From NCBI GenBank assembly GCA_021827245.1, contig JAKAWN010000363.1:1-6855 (forward strand): a stretch of DNA of 6,855 nt. The letters run 5' to 3'. The translations under genes were made by a program, and so were the position numbers. This document shows, piece by piece, positions 1-6,080 of this stretch; within the stretch, counting starts at the first letter, position 1, and each line of letters begins with the position of its first letter. Under the pieces are notes generated by a model that saw only the letters and a program-made list of their open reading frames with translations, searched no databases and was not told the origin of the DNA. This DNA is from Acidobacteriota bacterium. GTDB taxonomy: Bacteria; Acidobacteriota; Terriglobia; UBA7540.

Positions 1-166
1 ATACGACTACTGTCCGGACATGTCAAGATATAGTTAATAATAATTAGTCACTATTCTGGCAATTTCGGGGGCCCACGCTGAAAACACGCCACTTGCACAT
101 ACCATCCCATACTTTTCGCCAAAAAGGCGTGGAAGTTGGGTTAGCCGCTGAGGCCTGTTCTCCTTA

Positions 167-180
167 GGGCCTGAAGGCCC
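167..180. repeat. Small hairpin GGGCC-TGAA-GGCCC
   Basis: A perfect 5-bp inverted repeat with a 4-nt loop. It is not followed by a T tract, so it is unlikely to be an intrinsic terminator. It lies 24 nt before a longer hairpin of similar style (GC-rich stem, TGA-containing loop), which suggests a cluster of REP-like palindromes. Confidence 0.4.
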
Positions 181-204
181 AAAGAGGCTATTGGGCATGT
201 GAGC

Positions 205-225
205 GGCACGGCTGAAAGCCGTGCC
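205..225. repeat. REP-like palindrome, 8-bp stem
   Basis: GGCACGGC at 205-212 pairs perfectly with GCCGTGCC at 218-225 around a TGAAA loop. There is no T tract on either side, so termination is not the obvious role. A GC-rich perfect stem with a short A-rich loop in an intergenic position is the usual look of dispersed extragenic palindromes. Copy number elsewhere in the genome cannot be judged from this window. Confidence 0.55.
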
Positions 226-448
226 CTGGCGCTCCGAATTACTAAACGCATTTATGCGACACGACAGTCGCGTTCCGGTGACGATGTACGCGGGGCCGCT
301 GCCTGCGCAGCCGAAGACGCCCGTGGGAACTTTCGGCGGATGGTCTCCTGTTATCAGAATTTTGGACCTTCCGCTACCCGCCTGATCGGAGTTGCTTGGG
401 ATGGCGCCTTGCTGGTCCTGCAAAGTGATTCGGTATTGGCAGCGTGAC

Positions 449-463
449 CCGTTATAATAACGG
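449..463 (+). promoter_or_regulatory. -10-like TATAAT inside a small palindrome at a start codon
   Basis: A perfect TATAAT lies at 453-458, seven bases before the ATG at 466. It is embedded in a palindrome, CCGTTA at 449-454 and TAACGG at 458-463 around TAA. A transcript from this box would begin at about 464-467, essentially at the ATG, which implies a leaderless mRNA. In agreement, no Shine-Dalgarno precedes the ATG. No good -35 hexamer is found at 16-18 bp spacing, so the promoter call is tentative. The palindrome could be an operator overlapping the -10 box, or chance. Confidence 0.35.
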
Positions 464-465
464 TG

Positions 466-1023
466 ATGAGCTCACGTAAGTGCATGTTTGTTGCCGTTGC
501 CTGCCTTGCGATCCTGGCGCAGCCTTTCGCCTACTCTATGCCTCGCCGGAACGAGGACAAAGAGGAAAAACTGATTGCGAAAATCGAACGTGAGAAGAAT
601 CCGGGCAAAAAGGCGCAGCTCCAGATTCGACTGGCCAAACTGAAGCTGAAGCAGGCTAACGAGGCTTATCAGAAGCGGGATTTCGCCGGAGGGAGGGCCC
701 TCCTCCAGCAATATCTTGCCGAGGTCAAGAGTTCCTGGGCTACGCTGGAAAATGCTGACAACGCCATCAGGAAGCACGTCAGAGCTTTTATGGTCCTGGA
801 GATGTCTCTGGACTCGGATGATCGATTACTCAAAGACATGAGAATGAGCGTGCCTTATCCTGAAAGCGAGGCCATCAAAGAGATCGAGGAGGAGAGCCGC
901 ATGGTCCACACTAAGGTGCTGGATGCGCTTTTCCCCAGCGGTTTCTCGCAAAAGGTACGGAACAAGCGCTCGATGCCGCCAAAGAGTTCAGTAAAGACGA
1001 GTGTCGGCGCTGCCACGTCATGA
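466..1023 (+). CDS. Exported alpha-helical protein of unknown function
   Basis: I do not recognise a named family. The 185-residue product starts with a classical signal peptide: basic residues R4-K5, a hydrophobic stretch at about 7-22, and a plausible cleavage site after A-Y-S at residue 24. The mature part is highly charged and predicted helical. It has a Lys/Glu-rich segment (about 28-66), then a stretch whose spacing (NEAYQKRDFAGGRALLQQYL) resembles a single TPR-like helical hairpin, then a region rich in acidic residues, and a basic Ser/Lys-rich tail. A GTG codon at 463 immediately precedes the ATG at 466. I choose the ATG because it follows the -10-like box at the spacing of a leaderless start and no Shine-Dalgarno favours GTG. 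The stop overlaps the next start by 4 nt (ATGA), so the two genes are probably co-translated. The product most likely acts in the periplasm. Confidence 0.75.
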   Translation: MSSRKCMFVAVACLAILAQPFAYSMPRRNEDKEEKLIAKIEREKNPGKKAQLQIRLAKLKLKQANEAYQKRDFAGGRALLQQYLAEVKSSWATLENADNAIRKHVRAFMVLEMSLDSDDRLLKDMRMSVPYPESEAIKEIEEESRMVHTKVLDALFPSGFSQKVRNKRSMPPKSSVKTSVGAATS

Positions 1024-1667
1024 AGCGTTTATTTCTTTGTCTTGCCAATGGATTCCTGATCTTTCTTGTGCTGGCTCCGCTGTGCGCCCAAGCGCAGGAG
1101 CGTAACCGGGCCTACCTGACCTCAACGGAAGTGAACAAACTGCGTGACGCCCAGGACCCGTCGGAGCGCATCAAGGTCTACCTTTCATTTCAACAGGACC
1201 GGCTTGGCCAAATGGAAGCTGCGCTCGACTCCAACGGGGATGTCCGAGTCGGCCTTGGCGAACTGCTCGACGAGTATATTTCAATTGATAACGAGCTCAA
1301 GGATTGGATTCAGTACCAGTACGATCGCGACGGCGACATGCGGAAAGGTCTCCGGACCCTTTTGGACCAAGGACCCAAACAGTTGGAGATGCTCCGTCAC
1401 ATTCAGAATTCGTCGGCGCCGATTGCGAAGGCCAATGCGAGTTCTTTCCGGGACGCCATTGCTGACATGAATGACACGCTTAACGGAGCGACTGAAGCCC
1501 TGGCCGTCCAGCAGAAGAAATTTCCCGAGATGAAGCAATCCGCAAAGGTTGAAGCGCGTGAACTGAAAAAGCAGCGCAAAGAGCAAGAGAAGCTCAACAA
1601 GAAAGAACGAAAGATGAGAGAGAAGCATCGGAAGAACCGCAACCCTGACGACTCTGGCGAAAACTGA
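1020..1667 (+). CDS. Exported alpha-helical protein with Lys-rich C-terminal tail
   Basis: The 215-residue product is exported: K2-R3, a hydrophobic core at about 4-22, and cleavage probably after A-Q-A at residue 25. I do not know the function. Two segments resemble each other, residues 70-84 (DSNGDVRVGLGELLD) and 102-116 (DRDGDMRKGLRTLLD), 32 residues apart, sharing D-x-x-G-D-x-R-x-G-L-x-x-L-L-D. The start of each has the D-x-[N/D]-x-D spacing of a calcium loop, but neither has the glycine at loop position 6 and only the first has an acidic position 12. From about 165 to the end the chain is an extremely basic helix, rich in KK, RK and EK pairs. The ATG overlaps the upstream stop (ATGA) and there is no clear Shine-Dalgarno, so translation is probably coupled. 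Pairing with another small exported helical protein suggests the two work together. Confidence 0.75.
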   Translation: MKRLFLCLANGFLIFLVLAPLCAQAQERNRAYLTSTEVNKLRDAQDPSERIKVYLSFQQDRLGQMEAALDSNGDVRVGLGELLDEYISIDNELKDWIQYQYDRDGDMRKGLRTLLDQGPKQLEMLRHIQNSSAPIAKANASSFRDAIADMNDTLNGATEALAVQQKKFPEMKQSAKVEARELKKQRKEQEKLNKKERKMREKHRKNRNPDDSGEN

Positions 1668-2425
1668 TGGCCCCTTTGCGAGCTCGTTCCCATTCAAATG
1701 AACCCTGCCAATTGTTACTCCCCATTCATGAGCCTGCGCGGCCTGAGTTCATATTCGTCCGTGTCTTTCGCCGGCTGGGGATCAGGCGCGCGATGCCCGA
1801 TTTTCATATTGAATACCGGCCGTTCGCCAGCCTGCGCAGCAACATCGCCCTGCGCGGAAATCGCGCTCGCGTACACATTTCGGACCTCCTGGCGGAAGCG
1901 CCCCCTATCGTTCTTGAAGCGCTCGCTGAAATCCTTCTAACTCAGCTCTTTCGACGGCGGGCTTCTGTGGAAGCGCGCGAATGTTATATGGCGTACGTAT
2001 TCGATCCGGCAGTGCGCCGCCGGGTGGACGAAGCTCGGCGCGCTCGCGCTCGAGTTCGGCTCCTTCCCGCCTGCGGCCGGCACTTTGATCTGGCGGAAAT
2101 CTATTCACGCCTGAATCAAAGGTTTTTCAGCGGTGATCTTTCTTCCTGCCGGATTGGCTGGAGCATGCGGCCTTCGCGCAGTCTTCTCGGGCGTTATGAT
2201 CCCGCCCACCACACCATTACGATCAGCCGGGCCCTGGACTCGGAATCGATTCCGCTTGAAATTATCGAATATCTGGTTTTTCATGAAATGCTGCATATCC
2301 GCATCCCGCTGGAGCGGCACGGCTCGCGCCGGGTCATCCACTCGCGGGCATTTCACGAAGCGGAAAAGGCCTTTCCGAACTACCGGCGAGTCCGTGAACG
2401 GCTGAAGAAGATTTTCTCTCAGTGA
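1667..2425 (+). CDS. SprT-like zinc metalloprotease (M48/YgjP-type fold)
   Basis: A 252-residue soluble protein without a signal peptide, so probably cytoplasmic. Near the C-terminus is the zincin motif H-E-M-L-H at residues 206-210, where the two His would bind zinc and E207 would be the catalytic base. H225, in an H-S-R-A-F context 15 residues later, is the probable third ligand, matching the H-[ST]-x-x-F arrangement I associate with SprT/YgjP-like proteins. The preceding part contains a G-W-S segment and G-R-Y-D-P...I-T-I-S-R (about 164-188), the beta-strand region before the active-site helix. The start at 1667 overlaps the previous stop by one base (TGATG), implying coupling. A later ATG at 1793 is possible, but the F-V-R-V-F-R-R-L stretch before it looks like part of the fold. 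The true substrate is unknown; some SprT relatives act on DNA-protein crosslinks. Sharing an operon with two exported proteins is unexpected for a cytosolic protease. Confidence 0.85.
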   Translation: MAPLRARSHSNEPCQLLLPIHEPARPEFIFVRVFRRLGIRRAMPDFHIEYRPFASLRSNIALRGNRARVHISDLLAEAPPIVLEALAEILLTQLFRRRASVEARECYMAYVFDPAVRRRVDEARRARARVRLLPACGRHFDLAEIYSRLNQRFFSGDLSSCRIGWSMRPSRSLLGRYDPAHHTITISRALDSESIPLEIIEYLVFHEMLHIRIPLERHGSRRVIHSRAFHEAEKAFPNYRRVRERLKKIFSQ

Positions 2426-2501
2426 AGCCCGCTTCGCGCGGTTGGCAAACGCGACCACGGGGCCTGCAGTTTCCGTTAAGGCGATTGAACAAAACCGATC
2501 T

Positions 2502-2508
2502 AGGAGGG
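2502..2508 (+). promoter_or_regulatory. Strong Shine-Dalgarno that sets the GH97 start
   Basis: AGGAGGG lies six bases before the ATG at 2515. It decides against an in-frame upstream ATG at 2422, which overlaps the protease stop and would add 31 residues in front of the signal peptide. The N-terminal extension would bury the export signal, so the downstream start is preferred. Confidence 0.85.
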
Positions 2509-2514
2509 CGACAA

Positions 2515-4515
2515 ATGGACTTAGGGAGGGGAATTGGAGCTTTGGTGAAATCAATATGTCTTGCCAGTTGCCTGTTTCTCGTGCTGGCGATCAACGGACT
2601 TGCAGCAACCTCTCTCAGCGTAACTTCTCCTGATGGGAATCTTTCCCTCACATTTGAACTGAAAAGTAACCCGCAGCCCTATCTTCCGGGCGAGCGAGCT
2701 TACTATCGCGTTTCTTACAAGGGCAATTCGATCCTCGATGACTCGCCATTAGGTCTTGATCTCAAGGGCCAGCCCGCTCTGGATCACGGCTTTGAGATCA
2801 TCGGTACCCATCGGGCTTCTCAGGATACTACCTGGACAAACCGGTTCGGAGCGGTACGAAGCGTACGCGATCATTACAATCAGCTTACCGTTTCCCTGCG
2901 CGAACGCCAGGCCCCCAGACGCCGCCTGGATCTCATCTTCCGTGCCTACAATTCGGGAGTTGCGTTTCGCTATTTCCTTCCTCGCCAGGAGGCGCTGGGC
3001 AAGTTCATCGTGTCTTCAGAGAACACCGGCTTTTATTTTCCGGGAAATCCTTCAGCTTTCGCGATCGATCTTGGCAGCTACAATACAGCCTACGAGGGCG
3101 AGTTCAACAAGATCACCCTGGACCAGATCCAGCCTGCCTCGATTATAGGCATTCCTCTGCTGGTCCATATCCCCCAGGGCCCATGGGTAGCAATTCTTGA
3201 GGCGGACCTGGACGATTACGCGGGCATGTTCCTGGGCGGGGTCCGCGGCATTCCTGACGCATTGATGACCAAGCTGTCCCCGTTGCCGGGTCACTCCGAT
3301 GAGGCGGTTATCGCTTCCACGCCGAAGGCTACGGCCTGGGACGTCTTGATGGTCAATTCTACGCCGGGCGGGCTGATCCAATCTGACGACCTGATCCTGA
3401 ACCTGAATCCGCCTTGTGCTCTTGCCGATACTTCCTGGATCAAGCCCGGCAAGGCGGCCTGGGACTGGTGGTCGGGGGACTATGCGGAAGGAGTCAGCTT
3501 CAAGCCTGGCATGAACACGGCTACGATGGAGTACTATATCGACTTTGCATCCAAAGCGCACTTCCACTATATGCTGATCGACGCCGGATGGTCGCCGCGG
3601 GACGATATCCTTCACGTGGTGCCTTCAATTGACATGCCAGCTATCCTTGCCTATGCCAAACAGCGCAATGTGCGCATTCTTCTCTGGATGCACTGGGCTG
3701 CGGTCAATAAGCAGATGGACCAGGCCTTCCCGATGTTTGCCAAATGGGGCGTGGCGGGAGTGAAGGTGGATTTCATGAACCGGAACGACCAGCAAATGGT
3801 CAACTTTTACCATCGCGTTGTCAAGCTCGCCGCCCGTTACCATCTGGTTGTGGACTTTCACGGGGCCTATCCTCCTGCGGGTTTGCGGCGCACCTATCCC
3901 AATCTGCTGAATCGCGAGGGGGTTATGGGAATGGAATACGACAAGGGAAGCCGCCGTGAAACTCCTACCCACGACGTAACAATTCCCTTTACTCGCATGC
4001 TTGCCGGACCCATGGACTACACTCCCGGATGCTTCAACAACGCCACACGCGAGCAGTTTCAGCCCCGGGACATTCACCCGATGTGCCAGGGCACACGCGC
4101 CAACCAACTGGCCATGTATGTGGTCTATTTAGCGCCGCTGGAGATGGTGTCCGATTTCCCGGGAGATTTATGGAACAAGCCGGGCTTCGAGTTCATAGAG
4201 AAAGTACCGACCGTTTGGGACGAAACCCGGGTTCTGAACGGTGAACCATCCGAATACATCACCATTGCCCGCCGGCACGGCGACGACTGGTACCTGGGCA
4301 GCATGACCAACTGGACGCCCCGGAACTTGACCGTCCCTCTCAGCTTCCTCGGCCCTGGCAAGTGGAATGCACAGTTTTTTGCGGATGGTCCAGACGCCAA
4401 TGAGAACGCGAAGAGTCTCAGCATACAGACGAAGCAAGTCACCGCCAGCGGCTCACTTCCTCTGCACCTTGCCTCGGGAGGCGGGGCTGCGGTGATCTTT
4501 TCGCCTGCCAAATAG
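2515..4515 (+). CDS. Exported glycoside hydrolase family 97, retaining (alpha-galactosidase-type)
   Basis: A 666-residue enzyme, of usual length for GH97, that should hydrolyse alpha-linked galactosides or related sugars outside the cytoplasm. A signal peptide is visible (K12, hydrophobic 13-26, cleavage near G-L-A-A at 28-31); L-A-S-C inside it looks like a lipobox but sits too early. An N-terminal beta-sandwich domain (about 33-295) precedes the (beta/alpha)8 barrel, which contains W-D-W-W (316-319), L-I-D-A-G-W (D356) and V-K-V-D-F-M, followed by a C-terminal beta domain (about 570-666). D419 in KVDF and E474 in GMEY are 55 residues apart, the same spacing as the nucleophile D415 and acid/base E470 of the characterised retaining Bacteroides enzyme. 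E468, six residues before E474, fits the calcium ligand. F-H-G replaces the H-E found in inverting members such as SusB. It is separated from the protease gene by 89 nt and followed by a terminator. No transporter or SusC/D genes are in view. The substrate is inferred. Confidence 0.92.
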   Translation: MDLGRGIGALVKSICLASCLFLVLAINGLAATSLSVTSPDGNLSLTFELKSNPQPYLPGERAYYRVSYKGNSILDDSPLGLDLKGQPALDHGFEIIGTHRASQDTTWTNRFGAVRSVRDHYNQLTVSLRERQAPRRRLDLIFRAYNSGVAFRYFLPRQEALGKFIVSSENTGFYFPGNPSAFAIDLGSYNTAYEGEFNKITLDQIQPASIIGIPLLVHIPQGPWVAILEADLDDYAGMFLGGVRGIPDALMTKLSPLPGHSDEAVIASTPKATAWDVLMVNSTPGGLIQSDDLILNLNPPCALADTSWIKPGKAAWDWWSGDYAEGVSFKPGMNTATMEYYIDFASKAHFHYMLIDAGWSPRDDILHVVPSIDMPAILAYAKQRNVRILLWMHWAAVNKQMDQAFPMFAKWGVAGVKVDFMNRNDQQMVNFYHRVVKLAARYHLVVDFHGAYPPAGLRRTYPNLLNREGVMGMEYDKGSRRETPTHDVTIPFTRMLAGPMDYTPGCFNNATREQFQPRDIHPMCQGTRANQLAMYVVYLAPLEMVSDFPGDLWNKPGFEFIEKVPTVWDETRVLNGEPSEYITIARRHGDDWYLGSMTNWTPRNLTVPLSFLGPGKWNAQFFADGPDANENAKSLSIQTKQVTASGSLPLHLASGGGAAVIFSPAK

Positions 4516-4534
4516 ATTCCGCACAAGTGACGCG

Positions 4535-4575
4535 AAAAAATCGGGGAGGACCTGAACGAAAGTCCTCCCCGTTTG
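4535..4575. terminator. Bidirectional intrinsic terminator
   Basis: CGGGGAGGAC at 4542-4551 pairs perfectly with GTCCTCCCCG at 4562-4571 around a 10-nt loop. On the - strand the stem is followed by a single A and then six T (the A tract at 4535-4540), a strong terminator for the leftward pair. On the + strand it is followed by TTT and a T-rich stretch, sufficient for weaker termination of the GH97 transcript. The position between two convergent stop codons supports the call. Confidence 0.88.
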
Positions 4576-4593
4576 ACTTTCAGATCAAGTGAA

Positions 4594-5028
4594 TCAGCGA
4601 CGCCCGCCCTGTGACCACTGGGGGATGCCTTGCTCGTTACGCAAGACCAGAGTTTTTTTGCCTTTCTTGACCTCGCGGGCGATGATCGCTTCAGAACCTC
4701 CGAACTCGGTCTTTGCGCCTGTCACTTCGATCTGATCACCCTTGGCAAAGCTGAAGCCTTTCTCTTTTATAAAGGCCGCAGGACCCAGGTGAACATCGAT
4801 CGATTTGCCTTCCGTTTTGAGCGTCAGGTGCGTACCGTTCCATCCGTGACGTCCAGTGATGGTATTGACTTCCTCCACGGTGCCTTTGACCGTTTTTTCG
4901 TTCGCAGGATTGTACATTCTGGCTTGTTGGCCCGGGCCGGGCCCTCTCTGCGCGTAAGCGAAAGGGAGAACCAGCAGAGCCAATAACGCCAGACCCATTG
5001 TCAGACCAACCCGGTTCAGACTTTTCAT
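4594..5028 (-). CDS. Small exported beta-rich (OB-fold-like) protein
   Basis: A 144-residue product with a clear signal peptide: K2 and R6, a long Leu/Ala core at 8-22, and cleavage after A-Y-A at residue 26. A short Gly/Pro/Gln linker follows. The remaining ~100 residues alternate hydrophobic and polar positions as in a small beta-barrel, beginning K-T-V-K-G-T-V-E-E-V, then strand-like segments (HLTLKTEGKSIDVHLGP), F-A-K-G-D-Q-I-E-V-T-G and I-I-A-R-E-V-K-K-G. The GxV...V-x-L-G-P...G-D-x-I-x-V-x-G layout resembles bacterial periplasmic OB-fold proteins; that is inference, and no ligand can be named. AAGGAGG at 5042-5036 sits seven bases before the ATG and fixes the start. The gene follows the Gln-rich protein gene after 33 nt and ends before the shared terminator, so it is the distal gene of a two-gene operon. 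Confidence 0.85.
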   Translation of the reverse strand: MKSLNRVGLTMGLALLALLVLPFAYAQRGPGPGQQARMYNPANEKTVKGTVEEVNTITGRHGWNGTHLTLKTEGKSIDVHLGPAAFIKEKGFSFAKGDQIEVTGAKTEFGGSEAIIAREVKKGKKTLVLRNEQGIPQWSQGGRR

Positions 5029-5061
5029 TCCTTTTCCTCCTTCAATTCATCCTTATCAAGA

Positions 5062-5673
5062 TCAGGATCCTGCGCTCATTTCGGTCTGCATCTTGTGATA
5101 CTGCTTCTGCCATTCCTTCATGGATTGCTCCATCTCGCGTGCGTGCTGGCGTACGAGCTTGCCGTCAGGATTGTCCTGGTTCAACTCGGCGTCTACCTGT
5201 TGAAGCTGCGTGTTGACCCTTTCGCGGAGTCGGTCCATGTTCTGGATGCGGTTCTGCAGCGCCTCTCTTTGTTCAGTGGAGAGTCCGCTCATGAATTGCT
5301 CATGTTCCTGCTGCATGGTCTGGAGCTGCTCGTGCAGTTGGTCGCGCTGCTGCCGAGCCTGGTCCGGGTTGAAATTGGAGCCACGAGCATCACGTGCCAT
5401 CTGGCGAGCTTGGGTGCGGACCTGCTGTGCTGTTTGGTCGCAGGTGCGAAGACGGTCCCGCTGCTGGTCTGTGGCTCGGATGCGATCGCGGTCACGTTGT
5501 TGGGTGCCCTGCCCTGCAGGCGATCCCGTCTGGCCTCGTTGCTGTCCCTGGCCCATCGCGGGCCCCTGGCCCTGTGAGCCACCTCGTTGGCCGCCTCCTC
5601 CGTGGCCTTGTGCTGGCAGGAAGGTTGCGCAAAACGCCATCGCCATCAAAAGCGAAAGGATCCTCGTTTTCAT
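5062..5673 (-). CDS. Exported Gln/Arg-rich coiled-coil protein, Spy/CpxP-like in style
   Basis: A 203-residue product. Its signal peptide has K2 and R4, a hydrophobic core at 5-19, and cleavage after L-P-A at residue 21. Residues 22-58 are low-complexity Gly/Gln. From about 60 on, the chain is helical, very rich in Gln, Arg and Asp/Glu and almost free of aromatic residues, with a single mature Cys at 78. L-S-T-E-Q at 131-135 followed by a long amphipathic helix resembles the LTxxQ motif of Spy/CpxP periplasmic chaperones, but one copy with weak similarity is only suggestive. A GTG directly upstream (5676) would add one Met. The ATG is preferred because GGAGGA at 5686-5681 lies seven bases from it. 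It is the first gene of a leftward pair with the beta-rich protein, a pairing that suggests a periplasmic role. The alternative is a disordered structural protein. Confidence 0.8.
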   Translation of the reverse strand: MKTRILSLLMAMAFCATFLPAQGHGGGGQRGGSQGQGPAMGQGQQRGQTGSPAGQGTQQRDRDRIRATDQQRDRLRTCDQTAQQVRTQARQMARDARGSNFNPDQARQQRDQLHEQLQTMQQEHEQFMSGLSTEQREALQNRIQNMDRLRERVNTQLQQVDAELNQDNPDGKLVRQHAREMEQSMKEWQKQYHKMQTEMSAGS

Positions 5674-5680
5674 CACCTTT

Positions 5681-5686
5681 TCCTCC
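5681..5686 (-). promoter_or_regulatory. Shine-Dalgarno for the Gln-rich protein gene
   Basis: GGAGGA on the - strand stands seven bases before ATG 5673 but only four before GTG 5676. The spacing favours the ATG. Confidence 0.75.
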
Positions 5687-6067
5687 GTTGGACAGATTTG
5701 GTTTTCCCTCCCCCTAAGAATGTTCCTCCAGACGATTTCAACAGTCCGTGATGCTTGACACTCGCTACAGTGACGGCAGGCACAGGAACGGTGTACGTCG
5801 GTTGTCCTCGGGGGGAAAGGTCGCGTAGCGTGGGACTTTGTTTATTTCCTGGGAATTGTCAGTTTGGGAACTCGGGTGTTTACCCGATGGACTTTGCCGC
5901 TCTTCTATCCTAAATAGTAAACTATCGGCAGTTGCGAAAAACAGAGTGGGCGGCTATTGCGCCGGACAAAACAAACCGCTTCTTTCGTGCGGCATCGCTC
6001 TTGGTTTTCGATGTGGAATTCACAGGAAGCGATCGACCCACGGGACCGATGGCACTCTGACCTTTTC
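5687..6067. other. Intergenic region between divergent genes
   Basis: About 380 bases that must hold promoters for both the leftward pair and the rightward receiver gene. I see no gene here. The receiver frame stays open back to 5838, but that extension has no recognisable domain. A small perfect hairpin, CGGGT at 5873-5877 and ACCCG at 5882-5886 with a GTTT loop, has no T tract. A weak promoter-like pair for the + strand is TTGCCG (5894-5899) and TAAACT (5918-5923) at 18 bp, four of six matches each. A TTGACA at 5755-5760 on the + strand has no matching -10 box. None of these is strong enough to call alone. Confidence 0.5.
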
Positions 6068-6075
6068 GGAGGGGG
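6068..6075 (+). promoter_or_regulatory. Shine-Dalgarno that sets the receiver-protein start
   Basis: GGAGGGGG lies five bases before the ATG at 6081. It selects this codon over the in-frame ATG at 5838, which would add 81 residues of sequence unlike any receiver domain. Confidence 0.85.
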
Positions 6076-6080
6076 ACTTC

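Larger units (their letters stand above)
1..465. other. Non-coding region with several short hairpins
   Basis: No credible gene is visible here. Open frames on both strands in this stretch encode composition-driven sequence without a signal peptide, a domain or a Shine-Dalgarno. What can be seen is structure. There is a 10-bp palindrome TGTCCGGACA at 11-20 and an AT-rich patch around 28-50. Perfect small hairpins lie at 167-180, 205-225, 256-271 and 298-311. A -10-like box sits at 453-458, directly before the first gene. The region therefore probably carries the promoter of the downstream operon plus dispersed repeat-type palindromes. Whether any of it is transcribed as a structured RNA cannot be told from the sequence alone. 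Confidence 0.6.

Noticed and set aside
34..423. Open frame of 129 residues on the - strand
   Set aside because: No signal peptide, domain or Shine-Dalgarno; the sequence spans the hairpin cluster and looks composition-driven. An overlapping + strand frame at 199-447 was rejected for the same reasons.
2422..2514. 31-residue N-terminal extension of the GH97 protein
   Set aside because: It would precede the signal peptide, and AGGAGGG lies just before the ATG at 2515.
2534..2592. Lipobox L-A-S-C in the GH97 signal peptide
   Set aside because: The Cys sits near the start of the hydrophobic core, which continues for a further ten or so residues, so ordinary signal peptidase I cleavage near G-L-A-A is more likely.
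3052..4107. Long - strand frames opposite the GH97 gene
   Set aside because: They lie wholly inside a gene with clear family motifs and show no domain or ribosome-binding site.
5700..5726. GGAAC on the - strand as an ECF-sigma -35 for the Gln-rich gene
   Set aside because: A five-base match with no convincing -10 partner is too weak to report, though it would fit an envelope-stress gene.
5210..5758. Long + strand frame rich in Cys, Trp and Arg
   Set aside because: It is the antisense shadow of the Gln/Arg-rich gene; its composition mirrors CAG/CGC codons on the other strand.
5755..5783. TTGACA as a -35 box on the + strand
   Set aside because: At 16-18 bp spacing there is no -10-like hexamer, and the next gene starts about 300 bases away.
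5838..6080. Upstream extension of the receiver protein (81 extra residues)
   Set aside because: The extension has no receiver-like or other recognisable sequence, and a strong Shine-Dalgarno precedes the internal ATG at 6081.
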